The notes under the pieces were generated by a model. The model was not told where the DNA came from. It ran no database searches and was given only the letters and a program-made list of their open reading frames with translations. From Oceanithermus profundus DSM 14977 (GTDB taxonomy: Bacteria; Deinococcota; Deinococci; Deinococcales; Marinithermaceae), in assembly GCF_000183745.1 (NCBI RefSeq), contig NC_014761.1, forward strand, positions 930,001 to 994,000: a stretch of 64,000 bases of DNA, written 5' to 3'. The position numbers were made by a program, and so were the translations under genes. This document shows, one piece after another, positions 1 through 9,802 of this stretch; within the stretch, counting starts at the first letter, position 1, and each line of letters opens with the position of its first letter.

Positions 1-303
1 CCGGCCGCGCGCGCGCGCCGCGGCGGCGGCGAGGGAGGACGCGCCCACGACCGGCACGTCCAGACCGCGCGCCAGGCCCATCGCCGTCGCGACGGCGACG
101 CGGATGCCGGTGTAGGAACCCGGCCCCTCGCCGACCACGATCAGGTCGAGCCGCGCCGGCTCGAGCCCGATCCCGGAGAGGAACGCCTCCAGGTCGGCGA
201 TCAGCGTCTCGGCGTGGCGGCGGCCGCGCCGCAGCGTGCGTTCGGCGTCGAGGGTGCCGAGGACCAGGTAAGGGGTGGCGGTGTCGATGGCCAGGACGTT
301 CAC
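1..303 (-). CDS. tsaB: tRNA N6-threonylcarbamoyladenosine synthesis protein TsaB (3' end outside window)
   Basis: The first 101 codons of TsaB are present; the rest lies beyond the window edge. TsaB is the non-catalytic partner of TsaD in making the t6A37 modification of ANN-decoding tRNAs in the cytoplasm. It belongs to the ASKHA/Kae1 fold. The reading starts at a GTG with MNVLAIDTATPYLVLG, the family's N-terminal signature, and carries the conserved block GEGPGSYTGIR near residue 60. A TAAACT box lies 8 nt upstream of the GTG with no Shine-Dalgarno sequence, so the leader is very short or absent. It is divergent from the DNA ligase gene, with 51 bp between the two starts. Family assignment is secure from the motif; only its truncation by the window is a limit. 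Confidence 0.93.
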   Translation of the reverse strand, partial: MNVLAIDTATPYLVLGTLDAERTLRRGRRHAETLIADLEAFLSGIGLEPARLDLIVVGEGPGSYTGIRVAVATAMGLARGLDVPVVGASSLAAAAARARGR

Positions 304-311
304 AGGACTTC

Positions 312-335
312 AGTTTAGTACCCCCGCGCTAGACT
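312..335. promoter_or_regulatory. Divergent -10 boxes for tsaB and the DNA ligase gene
   Basis: On the minus strand TAAACT (312-317) lies 8 nt before the tsaB GTG. On the plus strand TAGACT (330-335) precedes the ligase gene, whose own AAGGAGG lies at 342-348. No good -35 is visible for either. The two boxes sit 12 bp apart, so the promoters overlap back to back. Confidence 0.45.
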
Positions 336-354
336 GAGGGTAAGGAGGCGCAAG

Positions 355-2070
355 ATGACCTTCCAGCGGTTCGTCGCGACGCTGCTCGAGGTGGAACGGG
401 CGAGCTCGCGGATCGCCATGGTGAAGATGCTGGCCGAAGCCTTCCGCGAGCTTCCGCCCGAGGAGGTGCCGCTTGCGGTGCTGCTCCTTCAAGGTCGGGT
501 GGCCCCCGAATTCGAGGGGCTCGAGTTCGGCGTGGCTGAGAAGGAGGCGGCCAAGGCGTTGGCGCTGGCGCTGGGGCGGGACGAAGCGGAGACCGTCCAG
601 GCCGTCAAGGAGAAGGGCGACATCGGCGCCTATGCGCTCGAGGTGCTGCCCCGCAGGGCCGGAGGTTTGTCCTTGCGGCACGTCTACGGCGAGCTGCGCG
701 CCATCGCCGAGGACGCCGGTCCCGGTTCCCAGGCGCGCAAGCGCGAGCGCCTGTCGCGCCTCGTCGCCGAGGCCAGCCCCGAGGAGGCGGCGGTGATCCT
801 GCGCACCGTGACCGGGCGGCTGCGCCTGGGGGTGGGCGACGCCACGGTGCTGGAGGCCCTGGCGCTGGCCTTCCTGGGCGACCGCGCCAAGAAGCCGCTC
901 TTGGAGCGGGCCTACAACCTGACCTCCGACCTGGCCTACGTGGCGCGGCTGGCCCTGGAGGGTGAAGAGGCATTGCGGCAGGTGAAGCTCGAGGTGGGCA
1001 AGCCGGTGCGGATGATGCTGGCCGAACGGCTGCCGGGCCCCGAGCAGATCATGGAGAAGCTGGGCCCCCACTTCGCCGAGCACAAGTACGACGGCGAGCG
1101 GGTGCAGGTGCACTTCGACGGCGAGCGCTTCTGGGTCTACTCGCGCCGGCTCGAGAACATTACCCACCAGTACCCCGACCTGCTGGAGGCGCTGCGCGAG
1201 GTGCAGCACGGACCCTTCATCCTCGAGGCCGAGGCGGTGGTCACCGACCCGGTGACCGGCGAGATGCGCCCATTCCAGAACGTGCTCAACCGCAAGGTTA
1301 AGCACCTGACGCCCGAGCTTCTGGAGAAGTACCCCATCAAGGGCTTCGTCTTCGAGCTGCTCTACGCGGACGGCGAGGTCTTGATCGAGCGCCCCTACAG
1401 CGAACGGCGCGAGCGGCTCGAGCGCTGGTTCCGCCCCCACGAGCGGCTCGAGCTTTCCACCAAGCGCTTCGTCGAGACGACCGAGGAGCTGGTCCAGTTC
1501 TTCGACGCCTCCATCGAGGCCGGTTGCGAGGGGCTGGTCTGCAAGAAGCCCGACGGCGACTACGAAGCCGGCAAGCGCGGCTTCAAGTGGGTCAAGTACA
1601 AGCGCGGCATCGCCGGCAAGCTCTCCGACACCCTCGACCTGGTCATCGTCGGCGCCTGGTTGGGGCGGGGGCGGCGCGCCGGCACCTACGGCTCGCTGCT
1701 GGCCGCGGCCTACAACCCCGATGAAGACCGCTTCGAGACCCTCACCAAGGTGGGTTCGGGGTTCAGCGACGAGGACCTGAACGAGGTGCTGCCCCGGCGG
1801 CTCGACCCCTACCGCCGCGGGGAGCGGCACCCGCGCGTCTGGTCGCTGCTCGAGCCCGACGTCTGGTTCGAGCCCGTCCAGGTCATCGAGGTCGAGGCCC
1901 AGGAGATCACGCTCAGCCCCAACCACACCTGCGCCTTCGGTGCGGTCCAGGAAGGCCGCGGCCTGGCCCTGCGGTTCCCCCGCTTCGTCCGTTACCGCGA
2001 CGACAAGAGTCCCGAGGAGGCGACCACCACGAAGGAAGTGGTGGAGATGTACAAGAACCAGTGGGCTTAG
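355..2070 (+). CDS. lig: ATP-dependent DNA ligase, archaeal type
   Basis: 571 residues with the architecture of archaeal and Chlorobi-type ATP-dependent ligases. An N-terminal helical DNA-binding domain (about 1-190) is followed by the adenylation domain, with motif I EHKYDGERV and catalytic Lys244. Motif III (FELLYADGE), motif IV (EGLVCKK) and motif V (FKWVKYKRG) follow, then an OB-fold domain ending in KEVVEMYKNQWA. It seals nicks using ATP; most bacteria rely on the NAD-dependent LigA for replication. An AAGGAGG at 342-348 supports the ATG at 355. No Ku or LigD-type nuclease or polymerase partner lies nearby. The length matches the archaeal family, and an origin by lateral transfer is inferred. 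Confidence 0.95.
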   Translation: MTFQRFVATLLEVERASSRIAMVKMLAEAFRELPPEEVPLAVLLLQGRVAPEFEGLEFGVAEKEAAKALALALGRDEAETVQAVKEKGDIGAYALEVLPRRAGGLSLRHVYGELRAIAEDAGPGSQARKRERLSRLVAEASPEEAAVILRTVTGRLRLGVGDATVLEALALAFLGDRAKKPLLERAYNLTSDLAYVARLALEGEEALRQVKLEVGKPVRMMLAERLPGPEQIMEKLGPHFAEHKYDGERVQVHFDGERFWVYSRRLENITHQYPDLLEALREVQHGPFILEAEAVVTDPVTGEMRPFQNVLNRKVKHLTPELLEKYPIKGFVFELLYADGEVLIERPYSERRERLERWFRPHERLELSTKRFVETTEELVQFFDASIEAGCEGLVCKKPDGDYEAGKRGFKWVKYKRGIAGKLSDTLDLVIVGAWLGRGRRAGTYGSLLAAAYNPDEDRFETLTKVGSGFSDEDLNEVLPRRLDPYRRGERHPRVWSLLEPDVWFEPVQVIEVEAQEITLSPNHTCAFGAVQEGRGLALRFPRFVRYRDDKSPEEATTTKEVVEMYKNQWA

Positions 2071-2132
2071 TGCGGTGCCCCGTTCGTGATACGCGGTTTG
2101 TGGTACCTAGTGCGTGGTAGCTGAGCAGCTTG

Positions 2133-2165
2133 TGGCCGGTAGCTAGTGGCCGGTAGCTAGTGGCC
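2133..2165. repeat. 14-nt tandem repeat, 2.4 copies
   Basis: The unit TGGCCGGTAGCTAG occurs at 2133-2146 and 2147-2160 and begins a third time at 2161-2165. It is non-coding and CTAG-rich. Confidence 0.85.
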
Positions 2166-2285
2166 TGCGGTAAGCTCGCCGAAGGTAACTTGACCCCGGC
2201 TTGTGTGCAGCCTGGACCCTGGATCAGGTTCGGGGATACAGATAAGCGGCTTGTGGTGGGTGGTTCGTGGCTTGGGCGGTGGGCG

Positions 2286-2348
2286 CGTCACCGGCAACGT
2301 AATTTCGGCTTCCTGTCAGCATGGCCCCGGATCGGGTCCGGGGCGCAC
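2286..2348 (+). repeat. Dispersed repeat, copy A
   Basis: This segment runs from GTCACCGGCAACG through TCGGCTTCCTGTC and GCATGG to a CCCCGGATC...GGGG palindrome. The same order of blocks appears on the opposite strand at 28505-28565 and, more degenerately, at 27817-27885. It has no coding capacity and no transposase. Confidence 0.7.
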
Positions 2349-2385
2349 TTCCGTGGTGCCGGGGCGCCCCCGCGGATTCTTTGCT

Positions 2386-2397
2386 TAAAATGACTAC
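2386..2397 (+). promoter_or_regulatory. Leaderless promoter: TAAAAT then 6 nt to ATG
   Basis: TAAAAT at 2386-2391 is followed by six bases and the ATG at 2398. There is no Shine-Dalgarno sequence. The spacing predicts transcription starting at or next to the A of the ATG. Confidence 0.6.
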
Positions 2398-3150
2398 ATG
2401 AACCTCGCTTTCCGGACGTGGCGCGAAGTCTTCGCGCTGGCGGTGCAGCTCGTCGCTTCCCAGCCGGGGTGGATGGCAGCGCTGGCCGGGTTGGGGGCGC
2501 TTTCCGTCTACTTCCAGCTCGGGGTGCTGCCGGCCGGCCGCGTCGACGCCCGCTTCCTGATCCTGATGGCGCTCCTGCTGGCCTTCGCCCTGGTCACCGC
2601 AGCGCTTACGGTCTTCTGGGTACGCACCGGCGCGAACGCAGGGCGCCTCGACGCGGCGGCCTTTCGCGGGAGCCGGCCCCGGTGGTGGCCCGACCTGGGG
2701 GTGGCCCTCGGGGCGAACCTCGTCTTTCTCGTCTGGGCTGCGCTGTCCGCCGTGCTCGCGTTTTGGCTGTCCGGAACGGCCGTTCGCTGGCTCGGCGTGC
2801 TGTTCGTGAGCGCGGCCGCGCTCTACGAGGCGCCGGCGCGGGCGGAGGCGCGCGGGTTTCGTGAGGGCGTGGCCCTGTTCTGGGGGCGGTTGTTCGCGGG
2901 GAGAAGAATGGACGCGTGGGCGACCGTGCCCTTCTGGTCGGCCGCGTTGCTGCTCCCGGCCTTCGAGGAACTGGCCGGGGCCCTTGCCGCGGCCCCGGGG
3001 GGCGACCCTCCTCCGGCGCTCGGGGTGGGGCCGGTCTTGGTTGGAAGCCTGGTCGAGCCGTTGCGCGTGGCTTTGACCGTCGCCGTTCTCGTGTTCGTCT
3101 ACCGCAGGTTCTGGGCCACAGGCGCCCCGGACGCGCGCCGTCGGGGTTAG
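2398..3150 (+). CDS. Multi-pass membrane protein of unknown function
   Basis: 250 residues with about five or six hydrophobic segments (roughly 17-35, 55-80, 100-125, 130-145, 175-195 and 220-238) and a basic C-terminus (RRFWATGAPDARRRG). It has no enzyme motif I can recognise. A segment ARAEARGFREGVALFWGRL followed by a hydrophobic stretch, and EPLRVALTVAV near the end, resemble ARGFRNALGRLGEAL and EALRGFLTTVI in the next gene. The two may therefore be divergent paralogues. The start is chosen from the leaderless promoter, with the -10 box 6 nt upstream. The two genes lie in the same direction but each has its own -10 box. Function unknown. Confidence 0.75.
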   Translation: MNLAFRTWREVFALAVQLVASQPGWMAALAGLGALSVYFQLGVLPAGRVDARFLILMALLLAFALVTAALTVFWVRTGANAGRLDAAAFRGSRPRWWPDLGVALGANLVFLVWAALSAVLAFWLSGTAVRWLGVLFVSAAALYEAPARAEARGFREGVALFWGRLFAGRRMDAWATVPFWSAALLLPAFEELAGALAAAPGGDPPPALGVGPVLVGSLVEPLRVALTVAVLVFVYRRFWATGAPDARRRG

Positions 3151-3245
3151 CGCCTCGATCTCGGCGCTCCCTGGACCCGGAACGGCCGGGAAGGACCCGC
3201 TGGAACGGGACCGGAGTGTCTCATAAATTGGACCCCTTCCTGTTG

Positions 3246-3257
3246 TATACTATGGAC
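3246..3257 (+). promoter_or_regulatory. Leaderless promoter: TATACT then 6 nt to ATG
   Basis: TATACT at 3246-3251 touches an ATG at 3252, but the next in-frame ATG at 3258 lies exactly 6 nt downstream. That spacing matches the other leaderless genes here and favours 3258 as the start. There is no Shine-Dalgarno sequence. Confidence 0.6.
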
Positions 3258-4079
3258 ATGAAACAAGCAGGCGCAGTTCTCGAACGGACGGTGGGGTATG
3301 CCCTCGCGTTCGCGAGGTACGCGGCCTTCGGTCTGGCGCTGGCGGGGTTCCTTGTCGCGGCCTCGCGCGCGCTCCGAACGCCGATGATCTGGTCCTGGCT
3401 CGCCTCGACCTCGTCCGCCGACGTGAGCGGGCTGGCGCCCCTGGCGTCGCCGCTCAACTGGACGGCTACCTTCGTCGGGTGGTTTGCGGTCGCGGTGATG
3501 GCCTACCTGGTGGTGGGCTGGCTGCAGCGGGCGCTCTCCGGCCGCAAACCGGGGTTCCCGGCCGCGGTCGGCGCGGCGCTCGGGGCCGGCCTGCCGCTGC
3601 TGGCGGTCCAGCTGGCGCTGGGGCTCTTGCTCTGGCTCGCGCCTTTCCCGAGCGCGGTCGGCGTCTACCTGGCTTACCAGGTCGCCGGCCTGGTCGCGCT
3701 GGCGTTGCTGCTGCCGGCCATGGTGTACGCCGCCGTTCACGCCCGCGGGTTCCGGAACGCGCTGGGCCGCCTGGGCGAGGCCCTGTCGGCGTCCGGCTAC
3801 GGCCGCCTCCTGATCCGCCCCGGCTACTGGGCGGCGTTCGCGGTGCTCGCGCTGTGGTTGCTGGCTTCCTCGTGGCTCGGCAGGGTGGGGTTGCAGCTCG
3901 ATCTGGACCGGGCGATCGAGCCGCAGTTCTACGGCTTCCTCTTCGCCGAGGCGCTGCGCGGCTTCCTGACGACGGTGATCGGGCTTCCCATCGTGGCCGC
4001 GGCGCTGCGCAGCGTCTACGACGTGGTCTGGGGTTCGCCCGAATCGGCTAGCGCCACTCCAGCACCCCCTGCCGCCTGA
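3258..4079 (+). CDS. Multi-pass membrane protein of unknown function
   Basis: 273 residues from the ATG at 3258. Hydrophobic segments lie near 14-34, 70-92, 110-130, 140-160, 190-210 and 232-252, and the C-terminus is Ala/Pro-rich. Upstream in-frame codons extend the open frame to 2916, but they overlap the preceding gene and lie upstream of the promoter, so they are excluded. It shares spaced motifs (ARGFR, EALR) with the preceding membrane protein. The last 32 bp overlap the convergent DUF58 gene (4048-4079). No function can be assigned. Confidence 0.75.
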   Translation: MKQAGAVLERTVGYALAFARYAAFGLALAGFLVAASRALRTPMIWSWLASTSSADVSGLAPLASPLNWTATFVGWFAVAVMAYLVVGWLQRALSGRKPGFPAAVGAALGAGLPLLAVQLALGLLLWLAPFPSAVGVYLAYQVAGLVALALLLPAMVYAAVHARGFRNALGRLGEALSASGYGRLLIRPGYWAAFAVLALWLLASSWLGRVGLQLDLDRAIEPQFYGFLFAEALRGFLTTVIGLPIVAAALRSVYDVVWGSPESASATPAPPAA

Positions 4080-4800
4080 GCGCGGGCACGATCGCTTCGC
4101 CCACGCGCAGGTGGGCATAGCCGCCCTGCTCCGCGGCCATTCGGTGCAGGGCGCGGAGGTGCGCGGCCAGCGCTACCCGCCAGGCCGCGAGCGCGGCGCG
4201 GTCCACCCGAACCCGCGTTCCGGTTTCGACGTCGCGCCACTCGGCCTCGTGGGGCGGGGGTTCCAGCTCCTCGGGGGCGAGCACCTGGACAAGGATCGGC
4301 CGGCGGGGGGCCAGCTGGCGCAGGAAGCCGGCCCAGTCGCCCTCGTCGAGGGCGTCGGTGACGAGGACGAGCTGGCCGCGGGCGCGCCTCAGCTCGCCGA
4401 GCGCCGCCATCGGCCCACGGGGATCGGGCGCCAGCCGGGCGTGTTCGGCGGGTTCGCGCAGCCGGCGCGGCCCGGATTCGTCGAGCGCGAAGGTTTCGTC
4501 GGGCAGCGCCGCGGCGAGCAGCACCCGCGCCACCTCGCGGGCGTAGGCGCGCTTGCCGTGGAGGTCCATGCTGGGCGAGCCGTCGAGCCAGAGGGTGAAG
4601 CGGGCCCGCTCCTCGCCTTCCCAGACCCGGGTGTAGAGCCGCCCGGTGCGGGCGTAGGCCTTCCAGTCGACGAAGCGCGGGTCGTCGCCCGGGGTGTAGC
4701 CGCGCAGCTCCATGAAGTCGAGGCTCTCGCCGGCACGGCGGCTCTTGCGCCCTCCCGGGAGCGGCCGGCGCAGGCTCGTGCGGATGCGGTAGCGGAACAC
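4048..4800 (-). CDS. DUF58 domain protein (VWA-like), partner of MoxR ATPase
   Basis: 250 residues. The family hallmark LDFMELRGYTPGDDPRFVDW lies near residues 27-46. A VWA-like metal site follows, LDGSPSMD near 71, in the DxSxS arrangement. DUF58 proteins are nearly always encoded with a MoxR AAA+ ATPase and are thought to work as chaperone-like pairs that mature or insert protein complexes. The gene starts 2 bp after the MoxR stop codon, so the two form an operon. The usual third partner, a transglutaminase-like membrane protein, is absent because the operon ends tail-to-tail against the membrane-protein gene. It lacks the N-terminal membrane segments seen in longer DUF58 proteins, so it is probably soluble. 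Its substrate is unknown. Confidence 0.9.
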   Translation of the reverse strand: MFRYRIRTSLRRPLPGGRKSRRAGESLDFMELRGYTPGDDPRFVDWKAYARTGRLYTRVWEGEERARFTLWLDGSPSMDLHGKRAYAREVARVLLAAALPDETFALDESGPRRLREPAEHARLAPDPRGPMAALGELRRARGQLVLVTDALDEGDWAGFLRQLAPRRPILVQVLAPEELEPPPHEAEWRDVETGTRVRVDRAALAAWRVALAAHLRALHRMAAEQGGYAHLRVGEAIVPALRRQGVLEWR

Positions 4801-4802
4801 GG

Positions 4803-5699
4803 CTACTTGGGCAGGGCCTTGGCGAGCAGGTCTTCGAGGACCTGGGCCTCACGGATCCCTTCGAAGCGCGCCTCCTCGGTGAGGAAGAGGCGGTGGACGA
4901 GCGCCGGCCGGGCGGCGGCGCGCAGGTCGTCCCACTCGACGTGGGCGCGGCCGGAGAGCACCGCGAAGCCGCGTGCGAGGGCGAGCCAGGCCTTGGCCCC
5001 GCGGGGGCTGACGCCGAAGCGCAAGCGCGGTTCCTCGGAGGCGAGCTGGGCCAGGTTGACGACGGCCTCCATCCCCGTCGAGGCGACCCGCACGGCGTCC
5101 GCGCGGCGGCGCAGTTCCAGGAAGTCCTCGGGCTCGGCCACGGCTTCGGGTTCGCGCGGCGTCTCGTTGAGGATGCGCATCCAGACGGCGCGCTTCGGCG
5201 CGGTGATCTCGATCTTGGCCATGAAGCGGTCCACCTGGGCCTCGGGCAGGGGGTAGGTGCCCTCGAGTTCGATGGGGTTCTGGGTGGCCAGCACCAGGAA
5301 GGGTCGGGGCAGCTCGTGGCGCACCCCATAGGCGGTGACCGCGCCTTCCTCCATGGCCTCGAGCAGGGCCGACTGCGTCTTGGGGGTGGCGCGGTTGATC
5401 TCGTCGGCCAGCACCACCTGGGCGAAGAGGGGGCCGGGGCGGAACTCGAAGCGCCCGTCTTGCCAGACCTCGGTGCCGGTCACGTCGGCGGGCAGCAGGT
5501 CGGGGGTGAACTGGATGCGCCGGTAGCTGAGGCCGCTGGCGGCGGCGAAGCCGCGGGCAAGCAGCGTCTTGCCGAGACCCGGAAGCCCTTCGAGGAGCAC
5601 GTGGCCGCCGCTGGCCGCGGCGGCGAGCAGCGCGTCCACCACGCCCTCCTGGCCGAAGAGGACGTTCGTCAGGGCCTCGCGCACCTTCTGGATCGCCAT
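4803..5699 (-). CDS. MoxR-family AAA+ ATPase
   Basis: 298 residues. Walker A is GLPGLGKT near residues 38-45 and Walker B is VVLADEINRA near 94-103, followed by sensor 1 in LATQNPIE. A C-terminal helical lid contains the LRFGVSPRGAKAWL block typical of MoxR. It is an ATP-driven chaperone-type ATPase that acts with the DUF58 protein encoded 2 bp downstream. Upstream is a TATAAC box 5 nt before the ATG and no clear Shine-Dalgarno. It is divergent from thymidine kinase. Confidence 0.93.
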   Translation of the reverse strand: MAIQKVREALTNVLFGQEGVVDALLAAAASGGHVLLEGLPGLGKTLLARGFAAASGLSYRRIQFTPDLLPADVTGTEVWQDGRFEFRPGPLFAQVVLADEINRATPKTQSALLEAMEEGAVTAYGVRHELPRPFLVLATQNPIELEGTYPLPEAQVDRFMAKIEITAPKRAVWMRILNETPREPEAVAEPEDFLELRRRADAVRVASTGMEAVVNLAQLASEEPRLRFGVSPRGAKAWLALARGFAVLSGRAHVEWDDLRAAARPALVHRLFLTEEARFEGIREAQVLEDLLAKALPK

Positions 5700-5734
5700 G
5701 CCCCGTTATACCCGAAGCCCGGATGAGGCTGGGG

Positions 5735-5740
5735 TAAGCT
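5735..5740 (+). promoter_or_regulatory. -10 box TAAGCT for thymidine kinase
   Basis: TAAGCT at 5735-5740 lies upstream of a GGAGG at 5755-5759. No strong -35 is visible. It is divergent from the MoxR promoter. Confidence 0.4.
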
Positions 5741-5764
5741 GGAGGGCGGATTTCGGAGGTGGCC

Positions 5765-6349
5765 GTGCCGTTCTTGCCCTATCAAACCGGTTGGATCGAA
5801 GTGATCGCGGGGCCGATGTTTTCGGGAAAGTCGGAGGAGCTCATCCGCCGCGTCAAGCGGGTGATGATCGCCGGGCAGAAGGTGCGCGTCTTCAAGCCGC
5901 GGCTCGACGACCGCTACCACAAGCGCGACGTGGTGAGCCACGACGGGCAGCGCGTCGAGGCGGAGCCGGTGGCCAGCGCCGCCGAACTGCTGGCGCAGGT
6001 GGAGGCGAACGGGCCGTTGCAGGTCGTGGCCGTGGACGAGGCGCAGTTCTTCGACGCCGCGCTGCCGGAAGTGCTCGAGCGGCTGGCCGACCGCGGCATC
6101 CGCGTGATCGTGGCCGGCCTCGACCTCGACTTCCGCGGCGAGCCCTTCGGGCCCATGCCCCAGCTTCTGGCTCGGGCCGAGTTCGTGGAGAAGTTGAGCG
6201 CCGTCTGCGTGCGTTGCGGCCGCTCGGCGACGCGCACGCAGCGCCTGATCGATGGGGAGCCCGCCCGTTACGAGGACCCGGTCATCCTCGTCGGGGCCAA
6301 GGAGGCCTACGAGCCGCGCTGCCGCGGCTGCCACGTACTGCGCGACTAG
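5765..6349 (+). CDS. tdk: Thymidine kinase, type II
   Basis: 194 residues. The P-loop GPMFSGKS is at 16-23, the catalytic/Mg site VDEAQFF is near 91-97, and the lasso region follows. A structural zinc site is formed by CVRCG and CRGCH near the C-terminus. It phosphorylates thymidine to dTMP in the salvage pathway. GGAGG at 5755-5759 overlaps an upstream in-frame GTG at 5759, so the GTG at 5765, five bases downstream of that site, is the better start. The stop codon overlaps that of the convergent hsp20 gene. Confidence 0.96.
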   Translation: MPFLPYQTGWIEVIAGPMFSGKSEELIRRVKRVMIAGQKVRVFKPRLDDRYHKRDVVSHDGQRVEAEPVASAAELLAQVEANGPLQVVAVDEAQFFDAALPEVLERLADRGIRVIVAGLDLDFRGEPFGPMPQLLARAEFVEKLSAVCVRCGRSATRTQRLIDGEPARYEDPVILVGAKEAYEPRCRGCHVLRD

Positions 6350-6759
6350 CTGGGTTCGATGGGCACCGCGCGCCCCTGCGCCTTGGGGATGCGGATCTCG
6401 AGCACCCCCTGCTTCAGGCTGGCCTCGGCCGCGCCCTCGACGATCGGCTCGGGCAGCGTAAAGGCCCGGCGGAAGTAACCGTGCGGGCGGGTGCGGGTGA
6501 CGTAGCGCGCCTCGGGTTCGTGACGCACGCCGGCGATCGTGATCGTGCGCCCCTCTTCCTGCAGCTCGAGGTCCTCGGGCTTGACCCCGGGCACGTCCAC
6601 CAGGATTCGGTAGGCCTCGCCCTCGTCGAGAACGTCGACGGGCGGAGCCCAGTCGGCGAGGGCGTCCGCCCCGAAGCGCGACTCCAGCGCCTCGATACGC
6701 CGCTTGAGTTCGATCAGCTTTTCGATGGCCGCCCAGCGGTCGCTTCGTTCCAGTTCCAT
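6346..6759 (-). CDS. Small heat shock protein, Hsp20/alpha-crystallin family
   Basis: 137 residues. An N-terminal Trp/Leu-rich amphipathic region (about 1-38) is followed by the alpha-crystallin domain (about 40-130). The domain contains [12 protein letters not shown], the [13 protein letters not shown] block and [11 protein letters not shown], and the protein ends in an RAVPIEPS tail with the I/V-x-I/V-type oligomer contact (VPI). ATP-independent holdase chaperone. A strong GGAGG lies 5-9 nt before the ATG, and TAGACT on the minus strand (6777-6782) is the likely -10. The much longer open frame upstream is the antisense shadow of miaA and acs. Confidence 0.95.
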   Translation of the reverse strand: MELERSDRWAAIEKLIELKRRIEALESRFGADALADWAPPVDVLDEGEAYRILVDVPGVKPEDLELQEEGRTITIAGVRHEPEARYVTRTRPHGYFRRAFTLPEPIVEGAAEASLKQGVLEIRIPKAQGRAVPIEPS

Positions 6760-6776
6760 GGCCGCCTCCTTCCCCC

Positions 6777-6801
6777 AGTCTAGCGCCGTTAGGATGGGGG
6801 C
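6777..6801. promoter_or_regulatory. Back-to-back promoters of hsp20 and miaA
   Basis: TAGACT on the minus strand at 6777-6782 serves hsp20. TAGGAT on the plus strand at 6790-6795 lies exactly 6 nt before the miaA GTG at 6802, so miaA looks leaderless. The two -10 boxes are 7 bp apart, so two polymerases could not bind together. Confidence 0.5.
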
Positions 6802-7716
6802 GTGAACCGCGCCGTACCCGTGCTGACGGGACCCAGCGCGAGCGGGAAGTCGTCGCTGGCGCTGTGGCTGGCGGAGCGCTGGCCGCTCGAGGTCGTGAGC
6901 GCGGACGCCACCATGGTCTACCGGGGGCTGGACGTGGGCACCGACAAGCCGTCCGCCGCCGAGCGGGCCCGGGTGCCCCACCACCTGGTGGACGTCGCGC
7001 GGCCCGACGAGGCTTACGACGTGGTGCGCTGGGTGGAGGCGGCCGAGCGCGCGATCGCCGAGGTGCGCGCCCGCGGGCGGATTCCGCTGGTGGTGGGGGG
7101 GACGGTCTACTACCTGCGCGGGCTGTGCGAGGGGCTGCCCACCACCCCGCCGCCCGACGAGGCGGTCCAGCGGGCGATTTGGGCCGAGCTGGAGCGCCGG
7201 GGATCGGAGGCGCTGCTGGCCGAGCTGGCGGCCGCGAGCCCGGCCGACGCGGCGCGGGTGGCCGGCAACCCGCGCCGGCTGGTGCGGGCGCTGGAGGTGC
7301 TCCGGCGCTCGGGACGGCCGCCGGCCGACTTCCCGCCGCGCGCGCCCCGGGTGCGCTGCGCCAAGCTGGTGCTCTGGCCCGAGCGGGCGGCGCTGAAAGA
7401 GAAAGTCTGGGAGCGGGCGCGCTGGCAGTTCGAGCACGGCCTGATCGACGAGGTGCGGGCCCTGCTCGAGCGCTACCCGCGGATGCCCACGGCGCTCCAG
7501 TCCATCGGCTACAAGGAGGTCGTGCGCCACCTGCGGGGCGAATGGAGTTACGAGGAAGCGCTCGAGGCCGACCGGCGCGCGGTCTGGCGGCTGATCAAGC
7601 GCCAGTACACCTGGCTGCGGCGTGAACCGGGCGACGTCGCCTACCTCCCCCGCGCCGGTGCGGCGGCGCGCCGCGGGGCGGCCTTCTGGTTCGAGCGCCG
7701 CTTCGGCCGTCCTTGA
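6802..7716 (+). CDS. miaA: tRNA dimethylallyltransferase MiaA
   Basis: 304 residues. The P-loop GPSASGKS is at 10-17, followed by [42 protein letters not shown], and the C-terminal blocks [10 protein letters not shown] and QYTWLRR. It transfers a dimethylallyl group to A37 of tRNAs reading UNN codons. MiaB, encoded at 45.4-46.7 kb, then methylthiolates that base. The GTG start is supported by a TAGGAT box exactly 6 nt upstream, and no Shine-Dalgarno is present. The position usually occupied by a Ser in the DSxxxY motif is Ala here, a minor variation. Confidence 0.96.
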   Translation: MNRAVPVLTGPSASGKSSLALWLAERWPLEVVSADATMVYRGLDVGTDKPSAAERARVPHHLVDVARPDEAYDVVRWVEAAERAIAEVRARGRIPLVVGGTVYYLRGLCEGLPTTPPPDEAVQRAIWAELERRGSEALLAELAAASPADAARVAGNPRRLVRALEVLRRSGRPPADFPPRAPRVRCAKLVLWPERAALKEKVWERARWQFEHGLIDEVRALLERYPRMPTALQSIGYKEVVRHLRGEWSYEEALEADRRAVWRLIKRQYTWLRREPGDVAYLPRAGAAARRGAAFWFERRFGRP

Positions 7717-7742
7717 CGCGGGTCTGCGGCCGGCCGTATGCT
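7713..7742 (+). promoter_or_regulatory. acs promoter: TTGACG-18-TATGCT
   Basis: TTGACG (7713-7718) overlaps the miaA stop codon, and TATGCT lies at 7737-7742 after an 18-bp spacer. A purine-rich GGGAAGGGGG at 7761-7770 precedes the GTG at 7777. Confidence 0.6.
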
Positions 7743-7776
7743 GGCTCAAAACCCAAGTTAGGGAAGGGGGCCAGCG

Positions 7777-9729
<1,953 letters not shown>

Positions 9730-9787
9730 CCGCGGTCCGCAGCGTCGCAGGGTGAGCCGTAGCCTTTACGCGCGCGCCGTGAAGTGA

Positions 9788-9793
9788 TAAGAT
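9788..9793 (+). promoter_or_regulatory. -10 box TAAGAT upstream of the fur-like gene
   Basis: TAAGAT at 9788-9793 lies 9 nt before the ATG at 9803. No Shine-Dalgarno sequence is present, so the leader should be at most a few bases. Confidence 0.45.
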
Positions 9794-9802
9794 TTACCAG
9801 GT

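Larger units (their letters stand above)
2071..2397. repeat. Repeat-rich intergenic spacer
   Basis: No gene is supported here. The first 200 bases are GT- and TAG-rich and contain a 14-nt tandem repeat. Positions 2205-2235 and 2286-2348 contain imperfect GGACCC...GGGG palindromes related to those in the spacer at 27.7-28.7 kb. Short open frames exist in it, but their peptide similarity to frames in the other spacer comes from the DNA repeat itself. The promoter of the next gene is at the right end. Confidence 0.7.

Noticed and set aside
2160-2393. Possible 77-residue protein in the first spacer
   Set aside because: Its peptide shares a RQRN-x-GFLS phrase with a frame in the spacer at 28.3-28.6 kb, but this follows from the DNA repeat. 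There is no ribosome-binding site and no family.
7743-7776. Riboswitch or attenuator in the acs leader
   Set aside because: The leader is only about 30 nt with no stable stem-loop; nothing supports an RNA switch.
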